This document shows positions 1-5,649 of a DNA stretch of 7,953 bases, piece by piece. The translations under genes and the position numbers were made by a program. The notes below the pieces were generated by a model. It saw only the letters and a program-made list of their open reading frames with translations. It was not told where the DNA came from and ran no database searches. The DNA lies in NCBI GenBank assembly GCA_947496835.1, contig CANMFV010000037.1, forward strand, positions 1-7,953. The letters are read 5' to 3'. The stretch comes from Flavobacteriales bacterium (GTDB lineage: Bacteria; Bacteroidota; Bacteroidia; Flavobacteriales_D; Crocinitomicaceae). How positions within the stretch are numbered: the stretch's first letter is position 1; each line of letters starts with the position of its first letter.

Positions 1-886
1 TAGAATAAGAAATACACAGCATATCCGTTTTATTATCTATGCCCAGCTTTTCACGAGAAATTGCTTCAATTGCTAAATCCGTCAATAACTCATTCGCAAA
101 CGGGGAAATGGTGAACAATTGATGAGCATTATTTGCTCCTGCTGACATTTCTTTAAAATCATATGGAAATGTAGCCGTTTTTTTACCGCTTAAAACAACT
201 TCATACGGACTCTCATCCATGGATTTGTAGTTATCTTTTGGGTACAACAAATCCCAAGTTCTCAAATATTTATCTGCATTTTTTGTTTCATTAAACTCTT
301 GCAACCACTTCGGCAATTCGTTTTTAAAAAAGGTGCTTGTAATAAATTTCCCGCTTGCATAATCGTACCAGTAAGAACCATCACTTAAATGTCCACCTGG
401 TAAAATTGAACTTCGGTCTTTAATGGAAATCGAAATTACCTTTGATTCCGGTGATGCCAACTTTAATTGATCGGTTATAGTATACGTTCGCAAATTTCTA
501 GGTGAAGCTTGTCCTTCTACTGAAGTACTCCCAACAGTTTGCACAGCTTTATCTGATACACAATTGACAACAGCCTTTGTTTGACGGTGATACCAATCAT
601 TCCCAACGATTCCATGATTGGAAGGAGTTGTTCCGGTGTAGATGGACGCATGACCCGGTCCAGTGTAGGTTGGTACATAGTTGTACAGCGTATTACGGCA
701 ATTCAATCCTTTGTTGAGAAAGCGATTGAATCCACCTGAACTAAAATGTTGCTGATACCGATATAAATAATCGTAACACATTTGATCCACTACAATACCA
801 ACAATGATTTTGGGTTGTTTTTGCGCATTCAATTGTCCAGAAATGATGCAGAAAAGGAGTAAAATACTCAGTCCTAAGTTTTTCAT
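1..886 (-). CDS. pafA: PafA-like alkaline phosphatase, N-terminal part (cut by left edge)
   Basis: The reading frame is open from the ATG at 884-886 to the left edge, giving 295 visible residues; the C-terminal half is outside. A Sec signal peptide comes first (hydrophobic ILLLFCIISG, likely cleavage after LNA at residue 21), so the enzyme should be periplasmic. Alkaline phosphatase superfamily landmarks are in order: metal-ligand Asp34 in IVVDQM, nucleophile Thr75 in TYTGPGHASIYTG, Asn96 in GIVGNDWY, and the Lys156/Arg158 pair in SIKDRSSILPGGH. Thr as nucleophile with the Asn and Lys-x-Arg set is the signature of PafA, the zinc phosphate-monoesterase of Bacteroidota. The remaining metal ligands lie beyond the window. 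It probably releases phosphate from organic esters. It is divergent from the T9SS cargo gene. The family is clear; exact substrate range is inferred. Confidence 0.9.
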   Translation of the reverse strand, partial: MKNLGLSILLLFCIISGQLNAQKQPKIIVGIVVDQMCYDYLYRYQQHFSSGGFNRFLNKGLNCRNTLYNYVPTYTGPGHASIYTGTTPSNHGIVGNDWYHRQTKAVVNCVSDKAVQTVGSTSVEGQASPRNLRTYTITDQLKLASPESKVISISIKDRSSILPGGHLSDGSYWYDYASGKFITSTFFKNELPKWLQEFNETKNADKYLRTWDLLYPKDNYKSMDESPYEVVLSGKKTATFPYDFKEMSAGANNAHQLFTISPFANELLTDLAIEAISREKLGIDNKTDMLCISYS

Positions 887-890
887 GTAT

Positions 891-923
891 CAAAATTAAG
901 CAAACACAAGGATTAATAAGCAA
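891..923 (-). promoter_or_regulatory. Candidate Bacteroidota promoter for the PafA-like gene
   Basis: On the minus strand TAATTTTG (891-898) matches the -7 consensus TAnnTTTG exactly, and a TTG lies at 921-923 with a 22-nt spacer, inside the accepted 17-23 range. The box ends only 4 nt before the ATG, so transcription from it would be almost leaderless. That and the AT-rich context make the call tentative. Confidence 0.35.
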
Positions 924-930
924 CCTTTCG

Positions 931-938
931 TAACTTCG
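931..938 (+). promoter_or_regulatory. Weak -7 box candidate for the T9SS cargo gene
   Basis: TAACTTCG fits TAnnTTTG with one mismatch and lies 23 nt before the ATG at 962. No TTG is found at the expected -33 spacing. It is the best plus-strand candidate in the 75-nt divergent gap, but weak. Confidence 0.2.
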
Positions 939-961
939 AAGCGTCTAAACACAAAAATTTT

Positions 962-2341
962 ATGATGAAAAGAATCATACTCTTAAGTTTTATCCTTTCT
1001 TGTTTGTTAACATTTGAGGCGAAGTCGCAAATCGTTGTGAACGTGACAAATGTTAGTGCACCTGGCTTATGCGATGGAACTGCAATGGTTGATACGAACA
1101 ACCTCGTAACAGCTGCAAGTTTAACATGGATGCAAGGAAACACTGTTATCCAAAATGGAGGTTACATGATCACGAACTTATGTGCTGGTCAGTATAATTT
1201 AATATTTATGGGCGGTGGATTTACATCAACATCGATATTTACAATTGGTTCAAACCTTCCAAATCCATGTAATGGATTCTCTATTTTCTGCGGAAGCACT
1301 CCAACTTCAGCCGCAAATGTTTGTGACGGATCAGTTACAGTTACTGCCGTTGGCGGATCAGCACCATACACCTATCAATGGTCAAACGGTGGAATGATTA
1401 CCACCCCTACATTAACAAATCTATGTGTTGGAACGTATGCGGTTACCGTAGTAGATGCAAATGGTTGTTCAGAGACGTCCGCTGCTACAGTTGTGGTAGA
1501 TTCAACAATCGCAAATCCATGTGCTGGATTTTATGTGAATTGCTCAAATATCGACGCTTCAAGTAGTACGGCTTGTGATGGTTCAGCAACAATTAATATT
1601 GTTGGCGGAACTAATCCATACACCGTACAATGGTCAAACGGATCTACTTCTCTCAGCATTGCAAATTTGTGTGTTGGGAACTATTCTGTTATGGTACAAG
1701 ACAATAATCAATGTACATTCAACTGGTCTTGTACCATAGGAAACTCCTCTACAACCATCGACTCTGTTACAGTGATTGGAAACCTAGCAACAGGTGCTAA
1801 TGTCATCGGAACTATGAGTTCAGGGTGGATTTACAATTGTACAATTGATTTAGCGGCATTAGATACTGCCTACATGGTTTCTGCAACTTTTGGAAATACC
1901 ATGTTTACGCAAGATTCTTTGTACACAACTTGGTATTTAGTTGATACAAATGGGAATTCCATGTATGTCAATTACAACTATTCTATTCCTTTTGGAACAA
2001 CCGGATTGTATAATTTAGTTTTACAACTTTACTGTCCTATCAAATCTCAACCAGTATACTACAACATCATTTCGGTATTGAATTTAGAAGAAGCTGGTGT
2101 TGAAAACAATAATTTGTCCCTAATGAACGTTTATCCTAATCCAGCGCAAAACGAATTGAACATTGGAAACATAACGTCAACATTCGACTTTACCTTAACG
2201 AACATGGATGGAAAAATAATCCGAAGTGGCAAAGTGAGTCCTTCGAATAAAACAATTGACCTGTCAAACGTAGCGAACGGAACATACATCGTCCAATTGA
2301 AAAATACTCTAAACGCGTTTACCTACCGAGTAATTAAATAA
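962..2341 (+). CDS. Secreted T9SS cargo protein with SprB-like repeats and type A sorting domain
   Basis: 459 residues. The start is ATG at 962; a second ATG follows at 965 and either could serve. Residues 1-22 form a signal peptide (hydrophobic IILLSFILSCLLTF). SprB-type repeats follow: a degenerate one at about 36-95, then two clear ones carrying CDGS, GG..PYT.QWSNG and NLCVG.Y.V.V.D...C, at about 120-170 and 204-251. Residues about 266-380 form a region I cannot assign. Residues about 385-459 are a T9SS type A C-terminal sorting domain: VYPNPAQNELNI, then DFTLTNMDGKII, and a final NGTYIVQLKN strand ending in RVIK. The family route is Sec export, then T9SS transport across the outer membrane with removal of the C-terminal domain, leaving the protein surface-bound or released. 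SprB-like repeats occur in gliding and surface adhesins, so a surface or adhesive role is plausible but unproven. The gene is monocistronic, with a strong terminator right after it. Confidence 0.88.
   Translation: MMKRIILLSFILSCLLTFEAKSQIVVNVTNVSAPGLCDGTAMVDTNNLVTAASLTWMQGNTVIQNGGYMITNLCAGQYNLIFMGGGFTSTSIFTIGSNLPNPCNGFSIFCGSTPTSAANVCDGSVTVTAVGGSAPYTYQWSNGGMITTPTLTNLCVGTYAVTVVDANGCSETSAATVVVDSTIANPCAGFYVNCSNIDASSSTACDGSATINIVGGTNPYTVQWSNGSTSLSIANLCVGNYSVMVQDNNQCTFNWSCTIGNSSTTIDSVTVIGNLATGANVIGTMSSGWIYNCTIDLAALDTAYMVSATFGNTMFTQDSLYTTWYLVDTNGNSMYVNYNYSIPFGTTGLYNLVLQLYCPIKSQPVYYNIISVLNLEEAGVENNNLSLMNVYPNPAQNELNIGNITSTFDFTLTNMDGKIIRSGKVSPSNKTIDLSNVANGTYIVQLKNTLNAFTYRVIK
1263..1766 (+). repeat. Two tandem 84-residue (252-nt) repeat units inside the T9SS cargo gene
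   Basis: Residues 101-184 and 185-268 align without changing register at several landmarks: NPC at 101/185, CDGS at 121/205, and QWSNG at 139/223. Each unit is a linker (NPC.GF...C) plus a SprB-like domain. At DNA level the units remain similar, for example CCATACACC...CAATGGTCAAACGG at 1364-1389 and 1616-1641, exactly 252 nt apart. This suggests a duplication that is fairly recent or held by selection. The boundaries are approximate. Confidence 0.7.
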
Positions 2342-2362
2342 TCGGGTGAACTCTTATCAGGG

Positions 2363-2393
2363 AAAGGGCGGGAAGAAATTCTCGCCCTTTTTT
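2363..2393 (+). terminator. Intrinsic terminator of the T9SS cargo gene
   Basis: A 12-bp stem (AAAGGGCGGGAA at 2363-2374 with TTCTCGCCCTTT at 2379-2390, one G-T wobble) encloses a GAAA tetraloop and runs into a T6 tract at 2388-2393. It begins 21 nt after the TAA stop. Confidence 0.88.
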
Positions 2394-2410
2394 GTGTTAA
2401 AAATTCCAAT

Positions 2411-2439
2411 AAAAAAAAAGGGGACTTTGACATCCCCTT
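2411..2439 (-). terminator. Intrinsic terminator of the VWD gene (minus strand)
   Basis: On the minus strand AAGGGGA (2439-2433) pairs with TCCCCTT (2424-2418) around an 8-nt loop and continues into a T run given by the nine A bases at 2411-2419. It lies 25 nt beyond the stop codon of the VWD gene. Confidence 0.82.
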
Positions 2440-2464
2440 CATTTAATTAAATCTATTTTGAAGC

Positions 2465-4039
2465 TTACCCTTTTCCAGATTTAACAGAAGGAACACTCGG
2501 TTTTACTGGACTCGTTGGCATTGGCGAACGTGATGGTTTTGAAGGTGTAGCTGGCGCAGATGGACGAACTGGATTTACTTGAATGGGAACGCTAATAGGT
2601 TTATTTACTGGCTCAGATGGACGTGTGTTAAAACCATTCGGCCTAGGTTCCGTATCTCGTTCCGGTTTGTCCACAGATGAGTTAGGCTCTTCCCTATTCT
2701 GCGATGGATTTTTTTGTTGCATCGGAAGCGGTGTATTCCCATTAACAGGAGCTAAATTTTCTTCCGGGAAAACGAGCTGGTTCGTATGTAATGCTGGACG
2801 ATTAATCGTACCCAAAACTGTTTCCCTTGGATTCGGTCTTGAAGGCAAAGGAACTTGATTCGGAGGAATATTTAAATAACCTTGATCAAAAATACAACCA
2901 CCCATTTCATCTGCAGGAATTCCCAGAGCTTGACATCTCGCACGCGCATCATCTCGTTGCGTTTGATTCAAATCGGCAACTGTTAAATGTACCATTGGAA
3001 ATCTTCTGTCGGTATAGTACTCTGTCGATGTACCCGGTGCATAATCAAATAAAGTAGTTTGATTCGTCACCCTCCAATCTTCTGCGAAATCTTTGGCCAG
3101 GAATGAAAGGTATTCCTTTTCAGCAAAATTAGACGCTTGTTGTAAAGATGAATTACCGAAGGTGGAAAATGCCATGTAACTTGGTCTTGGACGATCACTA
3201 TTGCGTCCTTGAAAATCATCTTCAGCGATTCCATTTGCATTCCCAAGCAATCCTTGAAAAGAAGAACGGTCGCATTCAAAAACATGAACCGTTGTATTTA
3301 AAAAACCAAATCCACCCGAGGAGCGTACATCTAAAATAACCATTTCTCCCGTTGGCCAAGAAATTGTGTAATTTCTACCCTCAAATCGAATGACCCCACC
3401 ATTTGGAAGGAAGTACGTTCGTCCTTGGAGTTGAATTGGCATTCCATTTAAACGTAAATTGGAATTTGAATTATCTGGCTTTGTACTTGCGTAATAACAT
3501 AAACGATCACCGGCTACGTTCATTGCAACAGCTGCATTAAGGGAGAAATTATCTGATTGAGCGCGTTGACGCGTTTGAACTTCAAATGAACTTCGTTCCG
3601 ATTTTGATAAAACAAACTCACCAACTGTTTGGAAGGAATAGGTTGCCTGATCAAAAGACTTTAAATGTGGATCGCCAAAACTTCGGCCGATAACTTGACT
3701 ACACATAGAGTGATTCACGATTAAATCGATTGACTCCCATTGATTATTTGAAAATGTTCCTGCAGGATTTCTATTCTGCTGAATCATGGTTTCTAACTCT
3801 CTGCGATCAGCAAGCGGAACCATTGTTAGCATTTCGTATGGTGTGAAATCCTCCGGGAATGTTCTGTCCGGAACGTTTTTTTGCTCTGAAAGCGAAACCA
3901 TTGAAAGTGCTAACCAATTACCACGAATTGGATCCCAACGTTCTAATCTCTCCTTGATCGGCCTAAACTGATCCTCAAACGTTTGCGCGTGAAGTGATTG
4001 AACCAATAAGATGGTGATAAGTACGTAAATTGTTTTCAT
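2465..4039 (-). CDS. Secreted VWD-domain protein with proline-rich tail
   Basis: 524 residues. I place the start at ATG 4037-4039 because it opens a clean signal peptide (KTIYVLITILLVQSLHA, cleavage near residue 18). An in-frame TTG at 4076-4078 would put 13 unlikely residues before it. Residues 19-110 are unassigned. Residues about 113-285 are a von Willebrand type D domain: SFGDPHLKSFD (120-130), YSFQTVGEFVL (134-144), then GLLGNANGIAEDDF (263-276), whose acidic residues fit the domain's calcium site. Cysteines at 113, 181 and 256 are in place, but the animal CGLCGN motif is QGLLGN here. Next come EDWRVTNQTTLFDY and a segment with C369 and C382. Residues 391-524 are proline-rich (30 of 134), ending in a basic P-S-K tail. 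No T9SS sorting domain is evident. It is probably periplasmic or surface-exposed; function unknown. It lies 41 nt behind a response regulator gene. Confidence 0.85.
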   Translation of the reverse strand: MKTIYVLITILLVQSLHAQTFEDQFRPIKERLERWDPIRGNWLALSMVSLSEQKNVPDRTFPEDFTPYEMLTMVPLADRRELETMIQQNRNPAGTFSNNQWESIDLIVNHSMCSQVIGRSFGDPHLKSFDQATYSFQTVGEFVLSKSERSSFEVQTRQRAQSDNFSLNAAVAMNVAGDRLCYYASTKPDNSNSNLRLNGMPIQLQGRTYFLPNGGVIRFEGRNYTISWPTGEMVILDVRSSGGFGFLNTTVHVFECDRSSFQGLLGNANGIAEDDFQGRNSDRPRPSYMAFSTFGNSSLQQASNFAEKEYLSFLAKDFAEDWRVTNQTTLFDYAPGTSTEYYTDRRFPMVHLTVADLNQTQRDDARARCQALGIPADEMGGCIFDQGYLNIPPNQVPLPSRPNPRETVLGTINRPALHTNQLVFPEENLAPVNGNTPLPMQQKNPSQNREEPNSSVDKPERDTEPRPNGFNTRPSEPVNKPISVPIQVNPVRPSAPATPSKPSRSPMPTSPVKPSVPSVKSGKG

Positions 4040-4075
4040 TTGCCCATTTTTTTTGATTTCATGCAATAATTGAAC

Positions 4076-4103
4076 CAAAACTATTGGTTGAATTTATATC
4101 CAA
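4076..4103 (-). promoter_or_regulatory. Candidate internal promoter for the VWD gene
   Basis: On the minus strand TAGTTTTG (4076-4083) is an exact TAnnTTTG match overlapping the stop codon of the response regulator. A TTG at 4101-4103 sits 17 nt upstream of it, the short end of the accepted spacing. Transcription would start near 4071, giving a leader of about 30 nt before ATG 4039. The VWD gene might therefore be expressed both from this site and by readthrough. Confidence 0.4.
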
Positions 4104-4746
4104 TTCCTTTCACCGTTGAAATACAGTGCTCACCTATTTTTTCTCGTAATTTTCGGATATGAACATCAATCGTGCGGTCGCCTACAACAACTTCGGAACC
4201 CCAAACTTGCTCTAAAATAATCTCTCTTTTAAAGACAAAGTTTGGTCTTGACGTCAAGAGCGCAAGAAGTTCGAATTCTTTACGTGGCAATTGAATTTCT
4301 AAACCATCTTTTTCAACGAGGTAGCGATCTCGATTGATTTTAAGTTCTTGAGAAATCACATCCTTGACATCCAATTTAACTTTTCTACGCAATAAAGCGT
4401 GAATTCGACTCATTAAAACCTTAGGCTTAATTGGTTTAGAGATATAATCGTCACCACCCGCCTCAAGTCCGGCAATCTGGCTATAGTCCTCGCTTCGAGC
4501 AGTTAAAAAACAAATAATTATATCCTCGTTTTCTGGATTGTTTTTAAGTGCTTCGCACACCTCAATACCATCCATCGTTGGCATCATAACATCGAGTAAA
4601 ATCAAATCCGGTTTTTCTACTTCAACTGCTTTCAAACATAAACTACCATTTTCAAACGTTGAAACACGGTGACCATCTTGAATCAAGTTATACTTCAACA
4701 ATTCCCGAATATCTTCTTCGTCGTCAACCACAAAAATAAATGCCAT
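4081..4746 (-). CDS. OmpR/PhoB-family response regulator (REC + winged helix)
   Basis: 221 residues, a full-length family member. Residues 1-120 are a receiver domain: acidic pocket Asp8/Asp9 (FVVDDEED), phospho-acceptor Asp52 in LILLDVMMPTMDG, switch Thr82 in FLTARSED, and conserved Lys104 in DDYISKPIKPKV. Residues about 132-221 are a Trans_reg_C winged helix, with RKEFELLALL, the turn EQVWG, recognition-helix region DRTIDVHIRKLREKI and terminal STVKGIGYKF. The KPI.P..L.SR..ALLRR linker resembles the PhoB-like regulators common in Flavobacteriia, but the regulon cannot be read from the protein. A partner histidine kinase should phosphorylate Asp52; none is in the window. The gene is divergent from the second response regulator. 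The VWD gene follows on the same strand after 41 nt with no hairpin between, so cotranscription is likely. Confidence 0.93.
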   Translation of the reverse strand: MAFIFVVDDEEDIRELLKYNLIQDGHRVSTFENGSLCLKAVEVEKPDLILLDVMMPTMDGIEVCEALKNNPENEDIIICFLTARSEDYSQIAGLEAGGDDYISKPIKPKVLMSRIHALLRRKVKLDVKDVISQELKINRDRYLVEKDGLEIQLPRKEFELLALLTSRPNFVFKREIILEQVWGSEVVVGDRTIDVHIRKLREKIGEHCISTVKGIGYKFNQ

Positions 4747-4765
4747 ACTTCTTGTTTTTATTTAT

Positions 4766-4773
4766 CAAAGATA
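4766..4773 (-). promoter_or_regulatory. -7 box candidate for the PhoB-like regulator gene
   Basis: TATCTTTG on the minus strand matches TAnnTTTG exactly, 19 nt before the ATG at 4744-4746, giving a leader of about 14 nt. No TTG lies at 17-23 nt upstream; the nearest is 10 nt away. Such promoters may depend on an activator, including autoregulation, but that is inference. Confidence 0.5.
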
Positions 4774-4844
4774 CATTATCAATCAACGCTATGCAGATCT
4801 GACATAATTGAATTTAGTTTTTTAAGAAAAAATTAACAAATGAA

Positions 4845-4878
4845 TTGTAACCAACAACATAAAATTGACTTATCTTTG
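4845..4878 (+). promoter_or_regulatory. Promoter candidate for the RprY-like regulator-tsaB operon
   Basis: TATCTTTG (4871-4878) is an exact TAnnTTTG match. TTG at 4845-4847 lies 23 nt upstream, the long end of the accepted spacing. The expected start is near 4882, leaving a leader of about 75 nt before ATG 4957. The -7 octamer is identical to the one serving the divergent gene. Confidence 0.55.
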
Positions 4879-4911
4879 TACAAACTAGTAGTAGGTTTAG
4901 GTTAATAGTTG

Positions 4912-4945
4912 AGAGCTTTGGAATTTCCAAGGCTCTTGGCTTTTT
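4912..4945 (+). promoter_or_regulatory. Terminator-like hairpin in the leader of the RprY-like gene
   Basis: AGAGCTTTGGA (4912-4922) pairs with TCCAAGGCTCT (4926-4936), 11 bp with one G-T wobble around an ATT loop. TGGC and a T5 tract (4941-4945) follow. A competing 5-bp stem, CCAAG (4927-4931) with CTTGG (4935-4939) and loop GCT, reuses the 3' arm and abuts CTTTTT. The only gene upstream points away, so this is not the end of another transcript. It may be a leader attenuator, the end of a short RNA, or a plain 5' hairpin that stabilises the mRNA. No ATG-started leader peptide lies between the promoter and 4957. Confidence 0.45.
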
Positions 4946-4956
4946 AAGACGTTTCC

Positions 4957-5649
4957 ATGAAAATAAAAATCCTCATTGTAGAAGACGATATCAACCTTGG
5001 AATCGTTATTTCCGACCAATTGCGTTCCGATGGATACGCAGTCACCCTTTGCGAAAACGGATCTGAAGGATTACGCAGGTTCAATGAAGAACCATACCAT
5101 CTTTGCATTTTTGACGTGATGTTGCCCGTTAAAGACGGATTTACTTTAGCACGAGATATTCGAAAAGTTAATACAGATATTCCCATTTTATTTTTGTCGG
5201 CAAAATCAATGACAGAGGATAAAATCGAAGGATTCAATGCCGGTGGCGATGACTATTTAACAAAACCATTTAGCGTAGAAGAACTTCAATTACGTGTGCG
5301 CGCACTTTTGAAACGTGTAAAAGTCAATGTCATTCAACCGGAAGAAAAAATCGTTAAACTAGGAATATTTCTATTTGATACAGAAAATTTCACGCTAACC
5401 TCTCCAACCACCAAGCAAACGTTAACCAAAAAGGAGGCAATGATTTTACGGACCTTGTTTCGATTCAAAAATCAATTGCTAGCACGTGACATTATTCTTA
5501 ATACAGTTTGGGGACAAGACGACTATTTCGTGGGGAGAAGTTTAGATGTATTTATTACTAAATTGAGAAAATACCTTAAAGAGGATTCAACGATTCAAAT
5601 CACAAATGTGCACGGTGTTGGATTCAAATTTGAGCTTGGAGATGAATAA
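4957..5649 (+). CDS. RprY-like OmpR-family response regulator
   Basis: 230 residues, starting at ATG 4957 (MKIKILIVEDD). The receiver domain (about 1-120) has Glu9/Asp10/Asp11, phospho-acceptor Asp53 in LCIFDVMLPVKDGF, Ser81 in FLSAKS at the switch position usually held by Thr or Ser, and Lys103 in DDYLTKPFS. The winged helix (about 133-227) shows LTKKEAMILRTLF, NTVWGQDDYFVGRSLDVFITKLRKYL (read in two parts, 182-193 and 194-207) and a closing VHGVGFKF. From memory, the DVM.P.KDGFTLA..IR pattern and the DDYFVGRSLDVFI helix are typical of RprY of Bacteroidota, normally paired with kinase RprX. No kinase gene is adjacent here, so the name is given as a likeness only. Its last 8 nt overlap the start of tsaB, pointing to translational coupling. 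Confidence 0.92.
   Translation: MKIKILIVEDDINLGIVISDQLRSDGYAVTLCENGSEGLRRFNEEPYHLCIFDVMLPVKDGFTLARDIRKVNTDIPILFLSAKSMTEDKIEGFNAGGDDYLTKPFSVEELQLRVRALLKRVKVNVIQPEEKIVKLGIFLFDTENFTLTSPTTKQTLTKKEAMILRTLFRFKNQLLARDIILNTVWGQDDYFVGRSLDVFITKLRKYLKEDSTIQITNVHGVGFKFELGDE

Noticed and set aside
741..923. 60-codon minus-strand reading frame overlapping the PafA-like gene start
   Set aside because: It lies in another frame of a clearly coding region and shows no family features.
935..942. CTTCGAAG palindrome as an operator before the T9SS cargo gene
   Set aside because: Too short and isolated, with no second copy, to call a regulatory site.
1263..1766. CRISPR or mobile repeat
   Set aside because: The repeats are in-frame protein repeats of 252 nt inside one gene, without short identical repeats or spacers.
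2583..3339. Plus-strand reading frames of 63-91 codons opposite the VWD gene
   Set aside because: They are antisense to a well-supported gene and their products show no recognisable motifs or signal peptides.
4076..4078. TTG as start of the VWD gene
   Set aside because: It would place 13 charged or polar residues before an excellent signal peptide that begins at ATG 4039, and it overlaps a -7 box match.
4794..4801. CAGATCTG palindrome as an operator
   Set aside because: An 8-bp palindrome alone in a 210-nt gap is weak evidence, and OmpR-family regulators usually bind direct repeats; mentioned only as context.
5606..5608. GTG as start of tsaB
   Set aside because: TsaB proteins begin with the strand encoded from 5642; the extra residues come from the overlapping response regulator frame.
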